The translations under genes were made by a program, and so were the position numbers. Shown here one piece after another: positions 33,621 to 41,800 of a stretch of DNA of 46,744 nucleotides. Positions within the stretch are counted from its first letter, which is position 1; the number at the start of each line of letters is the position of its first letter. The stretch comes from Bacteroidia bacterium (GTDB taxonomy: Bacteria > Bacteroidota > Bacteroidia > B-17B0 > Aurantibacillaceae), in NCBI GenBank assembly GCA_025362575.1, contig JANYIQ010000248.1:1-46744 (forward strand), written 5' to 3'. The notes under the pieces were generated by a model. The model saw only the letters and a program-made list of their open reading frames with translations. It searched no databases and was not told the origin of the DNA.

Positions 33621-33632
33621 AGACTGATACGA

Positions 33633-34427
33633 ATGACTGAAAAGACTATAAAAGTTAACACCATGGCTGAGATGCTTGCTAATGGCGAGACTCCCGAAAT
33701 ATTGTTTTGGGTAGGATGCTCCGGCAGTTTTGATGATCGCGCCAAGAAGATCACCAAAGCCATTGTTAGAATATTGGATCATGTAAAAATTAAATTCGCC
33801 ATTTTAGGAATGGAAGAGAGTTGTACCGGTGACCCTGCAAAACGTGCCGGAAATGAATTTCTTTTTCAAATGCAAGCCATGCAGAATATTACAACCATGA
33901 ATGGTTACAATATTAAAAAAATTGTAACGGGGTGTCCGCACTGTTTTAACACTATTAAAAATGAATACCCTGAATTGGGTGGTAAATACGAAGTAATTCA
34001 TCACACACAATTAGTTCAGCAATTAATTGATCAAGGAAAATTGAAAGTTAGCGGCGGTGAATTTAAAGGAAAGAAAATTGTTTATCACGATCCTTGTTAT
34101 TTAGGAAGAGCTAATGATGTTTACGAAGCACCGCGTGAAGTGATAAAAAAATTGGATGTTGAATTAGCGGAAATGAAACGCAGCAGGGCCAAAGGTTTAT
34201 GTTGTGGTGCCGGTGGAGCACAAATGTTCAAGGAAGCAGAAGCAGGAACAAAGGAAGTAAATACCGAAAGAGCAGAGGAGGCCTTGGCCTTGAATCCTGA
34301 TGTGATCGCAGTGGGTTGCCCGTTTTGCAACACAATGATGACGGACGGTGTAAAGCATTTCAATAAAGAAGATAAGACAAAAGTTCTGGATATAGCAGAA
34401 ATGATCGTTACTGCAAACGATCTCTAA
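33633..34427 (+). CDS. CCG-domain (Fe-S)-binding protein (HdrB/LutA-like)
   Basis: This 264-residue protein has two CCG-type cysteine sets: first FWVGCSGSFDDRAKK with ESCTGDPAKRAG and VTGCPHCFNT; then YHDPCYLGRANDVY with GLCCGAGGAQMF and VGCPFCNTMM. In HdrB such sets bind the active-site clusters. It is the expected catalytic partner of the membrane 4Fe-4S subunit at 31820 and begins 12 bases after the broken four-helix-bundle gene. The substrate is unknown. The MCE-FeS-FeS order suggests one operon. Confidence 0.9.
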   Translation: MTEKTIKVNTMAEMLANGETPEILFWVGCSGSFDDRAKKITKAIVRILDHVKIKFAILGMEESCTGDPAKRAGNEFLFQMQAMQNITTMNGYNIKKIVTGCPHCFNTIKNEYPELGGKYEVIHHTQLVQQLIDQGKLKVSGGEFKGKKIVYHDPCYLGRANDVYEAPREVIKKLDVELAEMKRSRAKGLCCGAGGAQMFKEAEAGTKEVNTERAEEALALNPDVIAVGCPFCNTMMTDGVKHFNKEDKTKVLDIAEMIVTANDL

Positions 34428-34442
34428 TTTGTTTAAGAAAAT

Positions 34443-35483
34443 ATGAGGATCACAAAATATATATTCGTTTTAATGACTGTTTTATTTTTTTCGTGTAAAC
34501 CAGAAGAAGTAAAAACAGAAGAAACGGTCAAAGCGGATAAAAAAGATTCTTTGTTAGAAAAGATCAATTCACCCGAATTAAAAGAAGTTAACGTAAAGCT
34601 TCATGAAGATCCCAATAATGCCGAGTTATATAATAAACGTGCCAGAATTTACATCTCTTATAAATTATTTGAAGAAGCTGCCGGCGATGCGCTTAGAGCC
34701 ATGAAGCTGGATAGTACAAAAGCAGAATATTATGTGACCTGTGCCGACGTTTATTTTGCAACCAACAGAACACGTTATTCAAAAGACATGCTTGAATCGG
34801 CTGTTAAAAAATTTCCGGATAACACAGAAGCTTTATTGAAACTCGCCGAATTGCTTTATCTGGTTAAACAATATGAAAGATCTATTGAGTATATTAATAA
34901 AGCGCTGAAGATCGATGAGAACATGGCAAAAGCTTATTTCCTTAAAGGTTCAGTTTACAAAGAGTCGGGAGATACAGCTAAAGCAATTTCAAGTATTTCA
35001 ACGGCCATTGAACAAGACAATAAATATTTTGATGCTTTTTATGACATGGGAGTGATCTATGCCGCAAGAAGAAATCCGATAGCTTTCGAATATTACGATA
35101 ATGCTCTACGCTTAAAACCAAACAGCGAAATGGTGTTATATGCAAAGGCAAAATTACTGCAGGATCTTAACAAAACAGACGAAAGTATTGCCTTGTACGA
35201 AGCCATTATTAAAGTGAATAAGAGTAACGAAAATGTTCTGTACAATTTAGGGGCCATTAGTCTTTATAAGAAAAAAGATACGCATAAAGCGATCGATTAT
35301 TTTTCGAAAGCACTAAATGCAAACCCTAAGAACACCGAAGCCTTTTATGCGAGAGGTGTTTGTTACATGGCCTTAAAGGATTTCAATAATGCCACTGCTG
35401 ATTTCAGAATGTGCTTGCAGATAAGCAAGAACTACGAGCCTGCCATTGAGGCCTTGAATGATATCGAAAAAAAGAAGAGATGA
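34443..35483 (+). CDS. TPR lipoprotein
   Basis: This 346-residue protein has signal MRITKYIFVLMTVLFFSC, so Cys18 is the lipidation site. A charged linker (about 19-55) precedes about eight TPR units, for example AELYNKRARIYISYKLFEEA, AKAYFLKGSVYKESGDTAKA and TEAFYARGVCYMALKDFNNA. It lies 15 bases after the Fe-S gene and probably closes that operon. It is convergent with the 7TM gene, only 9 bases away. Likely role: scaffold in the periplasm or at the outer membrane. No partner can be named. Confidence 0.88.
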   Translation: MRITKYIFVLMTVLFFSCKPEEVKTEETVKADKKDSLLEKINSPELKEVNVKLHEDPNNAELYNKRARIYISYKLFEEAAGDALRAMKLDSTKAEYYVTCADVYFATNRTRYSKDMLESAVKKFPDNTEALLKLAELLYLVKQYERSIEYINKALKIDENMAKAYFLKGSVYKESGDTAKAISSISTAIEQDNKYFDAFYDMGVIYAARRNPIAFEYYDNALRLKPNSEMVLYAKAKLLQDLNKTDESIALYEAIIKVNKSNENVLYNLGAISLYKKKDTHKAIDYFSKALNANPKNTEAFYARGVCYMALKDFNNATADFRMCLQISKNYEPAIEALNDIEKKKR

Positions 35484-35492
35484 TCTTTTTAT

Positions 35493-37013
35493 CTATGACT
35501 TTTGATCTTTATTGTTAAGCTCGTTCAATTTTCTTTTAATGTATTGTTCCGATGTAATGAGTGCTCTTTGAATGCGGCTGGCATACTTTAATGAATCCAA
35601 CATCTCTTTTTGTTTTGTTTCTATTACATATTTTTGCTGCACCACTTCGGCGGTTCTTATCTTTACCTGAATCTCCAATTCTTCTTTTTGCCGTTCGATC
35701 ATGTTTTTCTTTTCAATTTCCTGTTCCAGAGTTTTTGCAGATAAAGTTTCAACTTGTTTGAGTTTTAATTTTAGTTGTTTGGTAGTGCGTGCAAAACTTA
35801 ATGCAAGATAGGTTGACATGGTAACCGGAATACTGAGAATGCTGACCGCAAGAAAACAGAATACAAAAAAGCCTTTCCAGGAGTCGGGGTTGAAACTTAA
35901 TATCGATGAAATACTTAAAATAAAAAGCAGGCCTGCCGAGTAAAGAAAAAACTGAAAACCTCTCCCAACAATTTTAATACCCTCGTGTTTGTTTTTCTGG
36001 GCTTTACTGATCAGGATTCCGCATATACTGCAGGAAGAGGTGGTACATACTGCGATCAGGATATATATTAGCCTGTCGTTGATAAAGGGCATCAAGAATA
36101 GAATGACAAGAATAATCGAACTAATTATATTAGTATACTGTTTAAGTTTTTTCGGAATCTCATCGTAAACAATGGAGTAAACTAGTTTTAATAGGAAAAT
36201 GAAGGCAAGAACAAAAACCCTCCATCTGTAAAAGCTGGAAATAAGTATTACCAAAGGATTCGAACTATGAGCTTGTAATTCAAAAAGAATGATAAAACCT
36301 GCAAGTCCAAGCGTAAACAAACTGTAATTCAAATTGGATCTTTGTTCTTTATAAAATAAATAGATCAAAAAATGAAGAAGACTTAATGCAAGAATAAATC
36401 CGAAGATGACAAGAAACCCATTGGAAAAAATGCCGTTCTTGCCAAAATTTTCAGAGTAGGGAGTGTTGAGAAGCCCAATGTCTAAAGCAAATCCACCATT
36501 AGAATACTTAAAGAGTTTTTTGAAAATTCCTGTATTATGATTTGAATAACGGATTGCTAAAATGTGTTTACCTTTCTCTTTAAAAGCAATTGATACCGGT
36601 GAGTTTAGGGGATTTATGACAGACTCTTCTGAACTATTTTTGGCCGGATTACCATAAGCCCGGATCAATTTTCCGTCGATGAAGATCTGAGAAGCTCCAT
36701 TATGGTTCATATGTAGAAATAATGGAACACTTACTAAAGAGCTATCAATATTTACAACGCCGCGGAACCAGATAATATCATCAAAAATAGTTTCAATATT
36801 CCTGTTAGATTCCATTAATGAACTTGTAGTTTCCCAGTCAAAGTCGTTTAACGAAACAGAACTATACCCTAAATCATCACCTGATTTATATTTCCAGGAA
36901 GATAATTCTAAAGAATTATTTTTTAATAAACGGCTAAGTGTAATGAGAGAATCTGCATTCTGGGAAAATGCCTGAATAGAAATAAATAAGGTAAGAATTA
37001 TTTTTTTCATCAT
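35493..37013 (-). CDS. 7TM sensor-like protein lacking an output domain
   Basis: This 506-residue protein has a signal peptide (MMKKIILTLFISIQAFSQ), a periplasmic beta-sandwich of about 170 residues (for example FLHMNHNGASQIFIDGKLIR), seven or so membrane segments (about 200-410), and a coiled coil ending DSLKYASRIQRALITSEQYI and a short basic tail. The layout is that of 7TMR-DISM sensors. The SxxYAxRIQxA linker normally leads into a SpoIIE-type phosphatase in Bacteroidota, but here the protein stops about 20 residues later. It could signal through a separate partner. It is the last gene of a minus operon after yigZ and the M42-like peptidase. Confidence 0.78.
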   Translation of the reverse strand: MMKKIILTLFISIQAFSQNADSLITLSRLLKNNSLELSSWKYKSGDDLGYSSVSLNDFDWETTSSLMESNRNIETIFDDIIWFRGVVNIDSSLVSVPLFLHMNHNGASQIFIDGKLIRAYGNPAKNSSEESVINPLNSPVSIAFKEKGKHILAIRYSNHNTGIFKKLFKYSNGGFALDIGLLNTPYSENFGKNGIFSNGFLVIFGFILALSLLHFLIYLFYKEQRSNLNYSLFTLGLAGFIILFELQAHSSNPLVILISSFYRWRVFVLAFIFLLKLVYSIVYDEIPKKLKQYTNIISSIILVILFLMPFINDRLIYILIAVCTTSSCSICGILISKAQKNKHEGIKIVGRGFQFFLYSAGLLFILSISSILSFNPDSWKGFFVFCFLAVSILSIPVTMSTYLALSFARTTKQLKLKLKQVETLSAKTLEQEIEKKNMIERQKEELEIQVKIRTAEVVQQKYVIETKQKEMLDSLKYASRIQRALITSEQYIKRKLNELNNKDQKS

Positions 37014-37026
37014 TCAAAACTGAATT

Positions 37027-37956
37027 TTACAATTCCTTCATCAGCATCTTATAAAGAGCGATCATGCTCTCGATGTCTTTTTTGTGAACTTTTTCATCCG
37101 GACTGTGTACATGCTCTTCGCCGGCACCAATAAAACACCAGTCCCACGGGTATTCAGCCATTTGAAGATCTTTTGCATCGCTGCCGCCGCTTCCTTCAAC
37201 TTCTAATTGGTGAACGATCTTGTGTTTTTTGGCAAGCTTCACAATTTTATCAATATAACTTCTTCTAGGCACCAAACTATCTCTTAAAGAAATAACAGCG
37301 CCTTTGCCCGAATGCACACCGTCCGAGATCCAGGATATATCGGAAATTAAAGCCTGATCAACTTTATATTTTTCAGCAATGAACTTCTGTAAATATTTAA
37401 CGGCGCCACCACCATGTTCTTCATAACAACTAAAGGCAATGATGCCATCTTTTAGTGAAGCGGCAACCTGCAGGGCGTTATAGATGCCAAGTCGGTTATC
37501 CATGTAACAGCACTGAACGTGAGTTTTTGTTTCGCGCCAGTTGGGCTTGAAGGTAAGTTCGGTACCACGCTCGAGTTCGCGCTTGCAAATGTATTCCAGT
37601 TTGGCATAACCATGAGCATCTTTGGTAATTTTTAATTTTGCTTCGGCTTTTCCGTGACTGTCGGAGCCAATAAGTTCAATGCCGTTGGTTGTAACCGGAC
37701 CGCCTATCTTAACTAACTGTTTGCCGTAACGGACAGTAAAACCAATACTATCCATATGAGCAAAAATTGCAGTACGGGGTTTTCCGAAAACAAGAATGAT
37801 GCAATCCTGAAAACCTTTTCCATGAAATATTTTGGGTTTGTGTTTCCAGTTCTTCTGTTCTTTTTTGATGTAGGACAAAAGAAATTCTTTTATAGGTGCT
37901 TCGTTCCCGCTCGGAGCGTGAATGGCACACATTGTTTTTAATAGAGAAAAGTTCAT
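37027..37956 (-). CDS. M42-type metallopeptidase
   Basis: This 309-residue cytoplasmic enzyme has the residues of the M42/M28-like two-metal site: HMDSIGF (first His-Asp), YMDNRLG (bridging Asp), CYEEHGG (catalytic Glu pair), LISDISW (Asp) and GAGEEHVHSPDE (last His). M42 enzymes are aminopeptidases such as glutamyl aminopeptidase or deblocking enzymes. It is slightly shorter than usual (about 340-360), consistent with a shortened inserted dimerisation domain. The start ATG at 37956 lies 6 bases after the yigZ stop. Confidence 0.88.
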   Translation of the reverse strand: MNFSLLKTMCAIHAPSGNEAPIKEFLLSYIKKEQKNWKHKPKIFHGKGFQDCIILVFGKPRTAIFAHMDSIGFTVRYGKQLVKIGGPVTTNGIELIGSDSHGKAEAKLKITKDAHGYAKLEYICKRELERGTELTFKPNWRETKTHVQCCYMDNRLGIYNALQVAASLKDGIIAFSCYEEHGGGAVKYLQKFIAEKYKVDQALISDISWISDGVHSGKGAVISLRDSLVPRRSYIDKIVKLAKKHKIVHQLEVEGSGGSDAKDLQMAEYPWDWCFIGAGEEHVHSPDEKVHKKDIESMIALYKMLMKEL

Positions 37957-37962
37957 GGAGCG

Positions 37963-38568
37963 TTATATGTATTTTAAGTTCAGTGTTGAGATGGTTTTTA
38001 ATTTGGCTTCACAATTTTCGCTTAACGATTTTCGTATCGAGAATTGAATACTGCAAGCCGAATCAAATTCTTGTTTAGTTATTTTGCAATCAAATTGTTT
38101 CATCTGCTTCATCACTTCATTAAGATGTTCGAATGAAAAGTCGACCTGATAATGTAAATGTATGTGTTTTTCTATTATCACTGCATTTTTTAATGCATCG
38201 GCGGCAGCCTCACGATAAGCCTGTATTAAACCACCAACTCCTAACAGGGTTCCGCCAAAATATCTTACTACAACAATTAAAATATCAGTTAGATCTTTGG
38301 ATTGGATCTGGCCTAAAATAGGTTTACCTGCCGTATTCGAAGGTTCGCCATCATCGTTGGCGCGGTAAGCTTGTTTGTCGGCACCCAATCGCCAGGCATA
38401 ACAATGATGCCTGGCCGCATGATGTTCCTTTTTTAATTGCTGAATGATATCTTTTATTTCGGTTTCATTTGTCACAGCGTAAGCATAAGAAATAAATTTA
38501 CTTCCCTTGTCTTTAAAAAGACCTTCGCTGTTTTTTTGAATGGTAAAATATGTGTCGTTAAAAAGCAA
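37963..38568 (-). CDS. YigZ/IMPACT family protein
   Basis: This 201-residue protein has the UPF0029 N-terminal domain (GSKFISYAYAVTNE, HHAARHHCYAWRLG, NDDGEPSNTAGKPIL, VVRYFGGTLLGVGGLIQAYR) and a short DUF1949-like C-terminal domain. IMPACT proteins are linked to translation control in eukaryotes; bacterial function is not settled. Homology begins right at the first codon, which is TTG (38568), and no ATG lies nearby upstream, so I accept the TTG start. TACATTTG ends 4 bases upstream. It is the first gene of the three-gene minus operon. Confidence 0.9.
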   Translation of the reverse strand: MLFNDTYFTIQKNSEGLFKDKGSKFISYAYAVTNETEIKDIIQQLKKEHHAARHHCYAWRLGADKQAYRANDDGEPSNTAGKPILGQIQSKDLTDILIVVVRYFGGTLLGVGGLIQAYREAAADALKNAVIIEKHIHLHYQVDFSFEHLNEVMKQMKQFDCKITKQEFDSACSIQFSIRKSLSENCEAKLKTISTLNLKYI

Positions 38569-38572
38569 GGGT

Positions 38573-38580
38573 CAAATGTA
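38573..38580 (-). promoter_or_regulatory. -7 element at the yigZ start
   Basis: On the minus strand TACATTTG, a perfect TAnnTTTG, ends 4 bases before the TTG start. A TTG lies 16 bases upstream (38599-38597), a little closer than usual. A leaderless transcript is suggested. Confidence 0.45.
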
Positions 38581-38798
38581 ATGCAAAATCAAAACTCAAT
38601 TTTGATCTAAAATCTGAAACAATTTAAATTATATGTTACCACATTTAAAGTTTTGACCGACTCTCTTCTTTGTAAATACCTGTTTATAACCTGTTTATAA
38701 CCTCAAATCAATTTAGTTAATGAGTGAATGAGTATAATAAACGAGCGAAACCATTGATTTGATTAGGCAATAAATGGGGGGACTAGCCTTCTATTTAA

Positions 38799-38806
38799 TA
38801 TATTTG
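38799..38806 (+). promoter_or_regulatory. -7 element upstream of the giant surface-protein gene
   Basis: A perfect TATATTTG lies 49 bases before the ATG at 38856. No TTTG at about 20 bases upstream is seen. The rest of the spacer 38581-38855 shows no gene or repeat. Confidence 0.4.
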
Positions 38807-38855
38807 ATTATCTGCAACTTAGGTTCGGATTTACTAGCTTTTAAAACCCACATTT

Positions 38856-41800
38856 ATGAAATATATCCCCAAATTAAGTTTTTGTTTTTTAGTTCTTTTT
38901 TTTACCACCACTCTAAGAGCTCAGGTTGGAAAAAACTCAGGACATATTCTAGGCACTCCATGCACCGATTGTCCGGCACCAAGTATTAGTCTGCAAAAAG
39001 GCGGTGATAACAGTGTGCAAAATGGTAACCAATCATTAGCTACAAGCTATACAACTACTGCTTGCGGTTTAAATTATGTTACCGGAAGTGTTGTTCTTGG
39101 GAAGCGTGGTAGTATTGGAGGTGTTACACAACCTGCAAACGTTGTTATATCAGGTTTACCGGCTTGTTTTACAATTGTAAAAGCTTTTTTATATTCTGAT
39201 GCATCCGGAAATGGAATTGCTACAACAGCTACGGTAAAAAATCCTTTGGCTGCCAGCGGAGCTTATCCTATGACAATTATAGGAACGGGACCTGACAAAT
39301 GTTGGAGCTCTGCAGGATATAGCGCTACTTATAGTTATCGCGCAGATATTACGCCTCAAATTTCAGGAAACGGTACTTATCAGATCTCAGGACTTCCGGT
39401 TGGTGCTAATAATGATACAGACGGCGCCACAATGGTTATCATCTATACCGATCCAACTCAATTATATACCGGAAGCATTGTTATTGCTGATGGGGCGCAT
39501 GAAGTGAGCGGAGGATCTTTTACAGATATCATTGGTGGTTTTAAAGCCTGCGCTGCTTCAACATTTTGTAATTCATTTATGTTGATCGGTGATCTTCAGA
39601 AGATATCTAATACTACAATGAATTTTAATAGCGCTACCAGTAATTATACTCAGTTAGCTGCTAACGATCTTTGGTGGAATTGTATTACTACAACTGCTCC
39701 AAACGTTACTTTGGGTCAAACAACAGCTCAGTTCGGTGCTGTTAACTCAAGCGATTGTTATAACGCAGTTGCTGTTGGATTATACTACAGAACAAATTGT
39801 AACGTTTGTACCAATACCAATTTAACCATTACTCCTGTAACATCCGGCTCATGTGCTGCCGGCTCTGCTACTGCCAACGTAACCGGCGGTACTGGACCAT
39901 ACTCTTATACCTGGTCACCGATTGGGGGTAATGCACAAACAGTTAGTGGAGTTCCTACAGGTGTTTATACGGTTACTGTAAAAGATGCAACAGGTTGCAA
40001 AACTGGAACAGCTACTATAAATATTACAGCTGCAGCAGCGCCAACCATAACTGCAAATAGCGGTACGGTGTGTGCCGGAAGTTCAGCAACATTAACTTCC
40101 ACAGGGGCACTTACCTATACGTGGAGCCCGGGCGCAACACTTAATACAACTTCCGGAAACGTCGTCGTAGCAACACCACCGGGTACTACAACCTATTCGG
40201 TCAGTGGTACAAATGCCGCAGGTTGTGTTTCTACTATTACGGTTCAGGTTGTTGTTAACCCAATTCCGGTTCCTACTATCGGAAGTAACTCTCCGGTTTG
40301 TTTAGGAAGCCCTATCAATTTAACATCGGGTGGAGGAACAACATATTCCTGGAGCGGACCGAACGCATTCTCATCTGCAGTTCAAAATCCTATCATACCC
40401 GGTTCTACAGCTGCAATGGCAGGTGTGTACACTGTTACTGCTACTTCTTTAGGATGTTCTGCAACGAAAACAATTAGCGTTGTAATTTCTACACCAACAA
40501 CAAGTGCAACTAACACAGGTCCGTATTGTGCCGGCGCAACCATTCAACTGAATGCACCTGCAGCTACAAGTTATACATGGAGTGGCCCTGCAGCTTTTGC
40601 CTCTAACTTGCAAAACCCTGTTCGTCCTGCTTCAACGGTAGGTATGTCTGGAACCTATACTGTTATTGTTTCAATTGGAACTTGTACAGCAGCCGCAACA
40701 ACCATCGTAACGGTTAACGCTTTACCTATACCAACAGCTTCTAATACCGGACCATATTGTGCCGGCGCAACTATTCAATTAAATGCTTCAGCATCTACAA
40801 CGTATTCATGGAGTGGACCTAGTGCATTTACTTCTAACGTTCAAAATCCTACACAGGCGGCTTCAACAGCTGCAATGGGTGGGGTTTATACAGTTACCGT
40901 ATCTAACGCTTCAGGTTGTGTGAGCACTGCAAGTACAACTGTGGTTATCAATCCAATTCCTACACCAATTGTTGGAAGCAACTCTCCGGTGTGTTTAAAT
41001 AATACGATCAATTTAACTTCAGCAGGTGGTACAACGTATTCTTGGAGCGGACCGAACGCATTTGCAAGTGCTGCCCAAAATCCAAATATACCAGCTGCAA
41101 CAGCTGTTAATTCTGGAGTGTATACTGTTACAGTTACATCAGCGGGTTGTTCAAATACAGGAACAGTTAACGTTGTGGTTACTACACCAACTACTTCTGC
41201 ATCTAACACAGGTCCTTATTGCGCAGGTTCTACAATTCAATTAAATACAAATGCTTCAACAACTTATACTTGGACAGGCCCTGCAGCCTTTGCATCTAAT
41301 ATTCAAAACCCTACACGCCCTGCTTCAATAGTAGCAATGTCGGGTGTGTATACAGTAATTGTTTCGATAGGAACCTGTACGGCGACAGCAACAACAAGCG
41401 TAACGGTTAACCCATTGCCGCTTCCAACTGCTTCTAATACCGGACCATATTGCCCGGGTAACACCATTCAGTTAACAGGTTCGGCAGCAACTTCATTTAC
41501 TTGGTCAGGACCATCAGCTTACAATTCTAATATTCAAAGTCCAACTATTGCTGCTGCTTCAGTTGCAAATGGCGGAACATATACTATTAATGTTACTGAT
41601 GCAAATGGTTGTAAAAATACAGCCACTACAAATGTTGTTGTTAATCCAAGTCCTGTGCCGGTTGTTGGAAGTAACTCTCCGGTGTGTTTAAATAACACCA
41701 TCAACTTAACTTCAGCTGGCGGAACAACGTATTCATGGAGCGGACCAAATGCTTTTGCAAGTGCAATACAAAATCCAAATATTCCCGCAGCTGCCATTGT

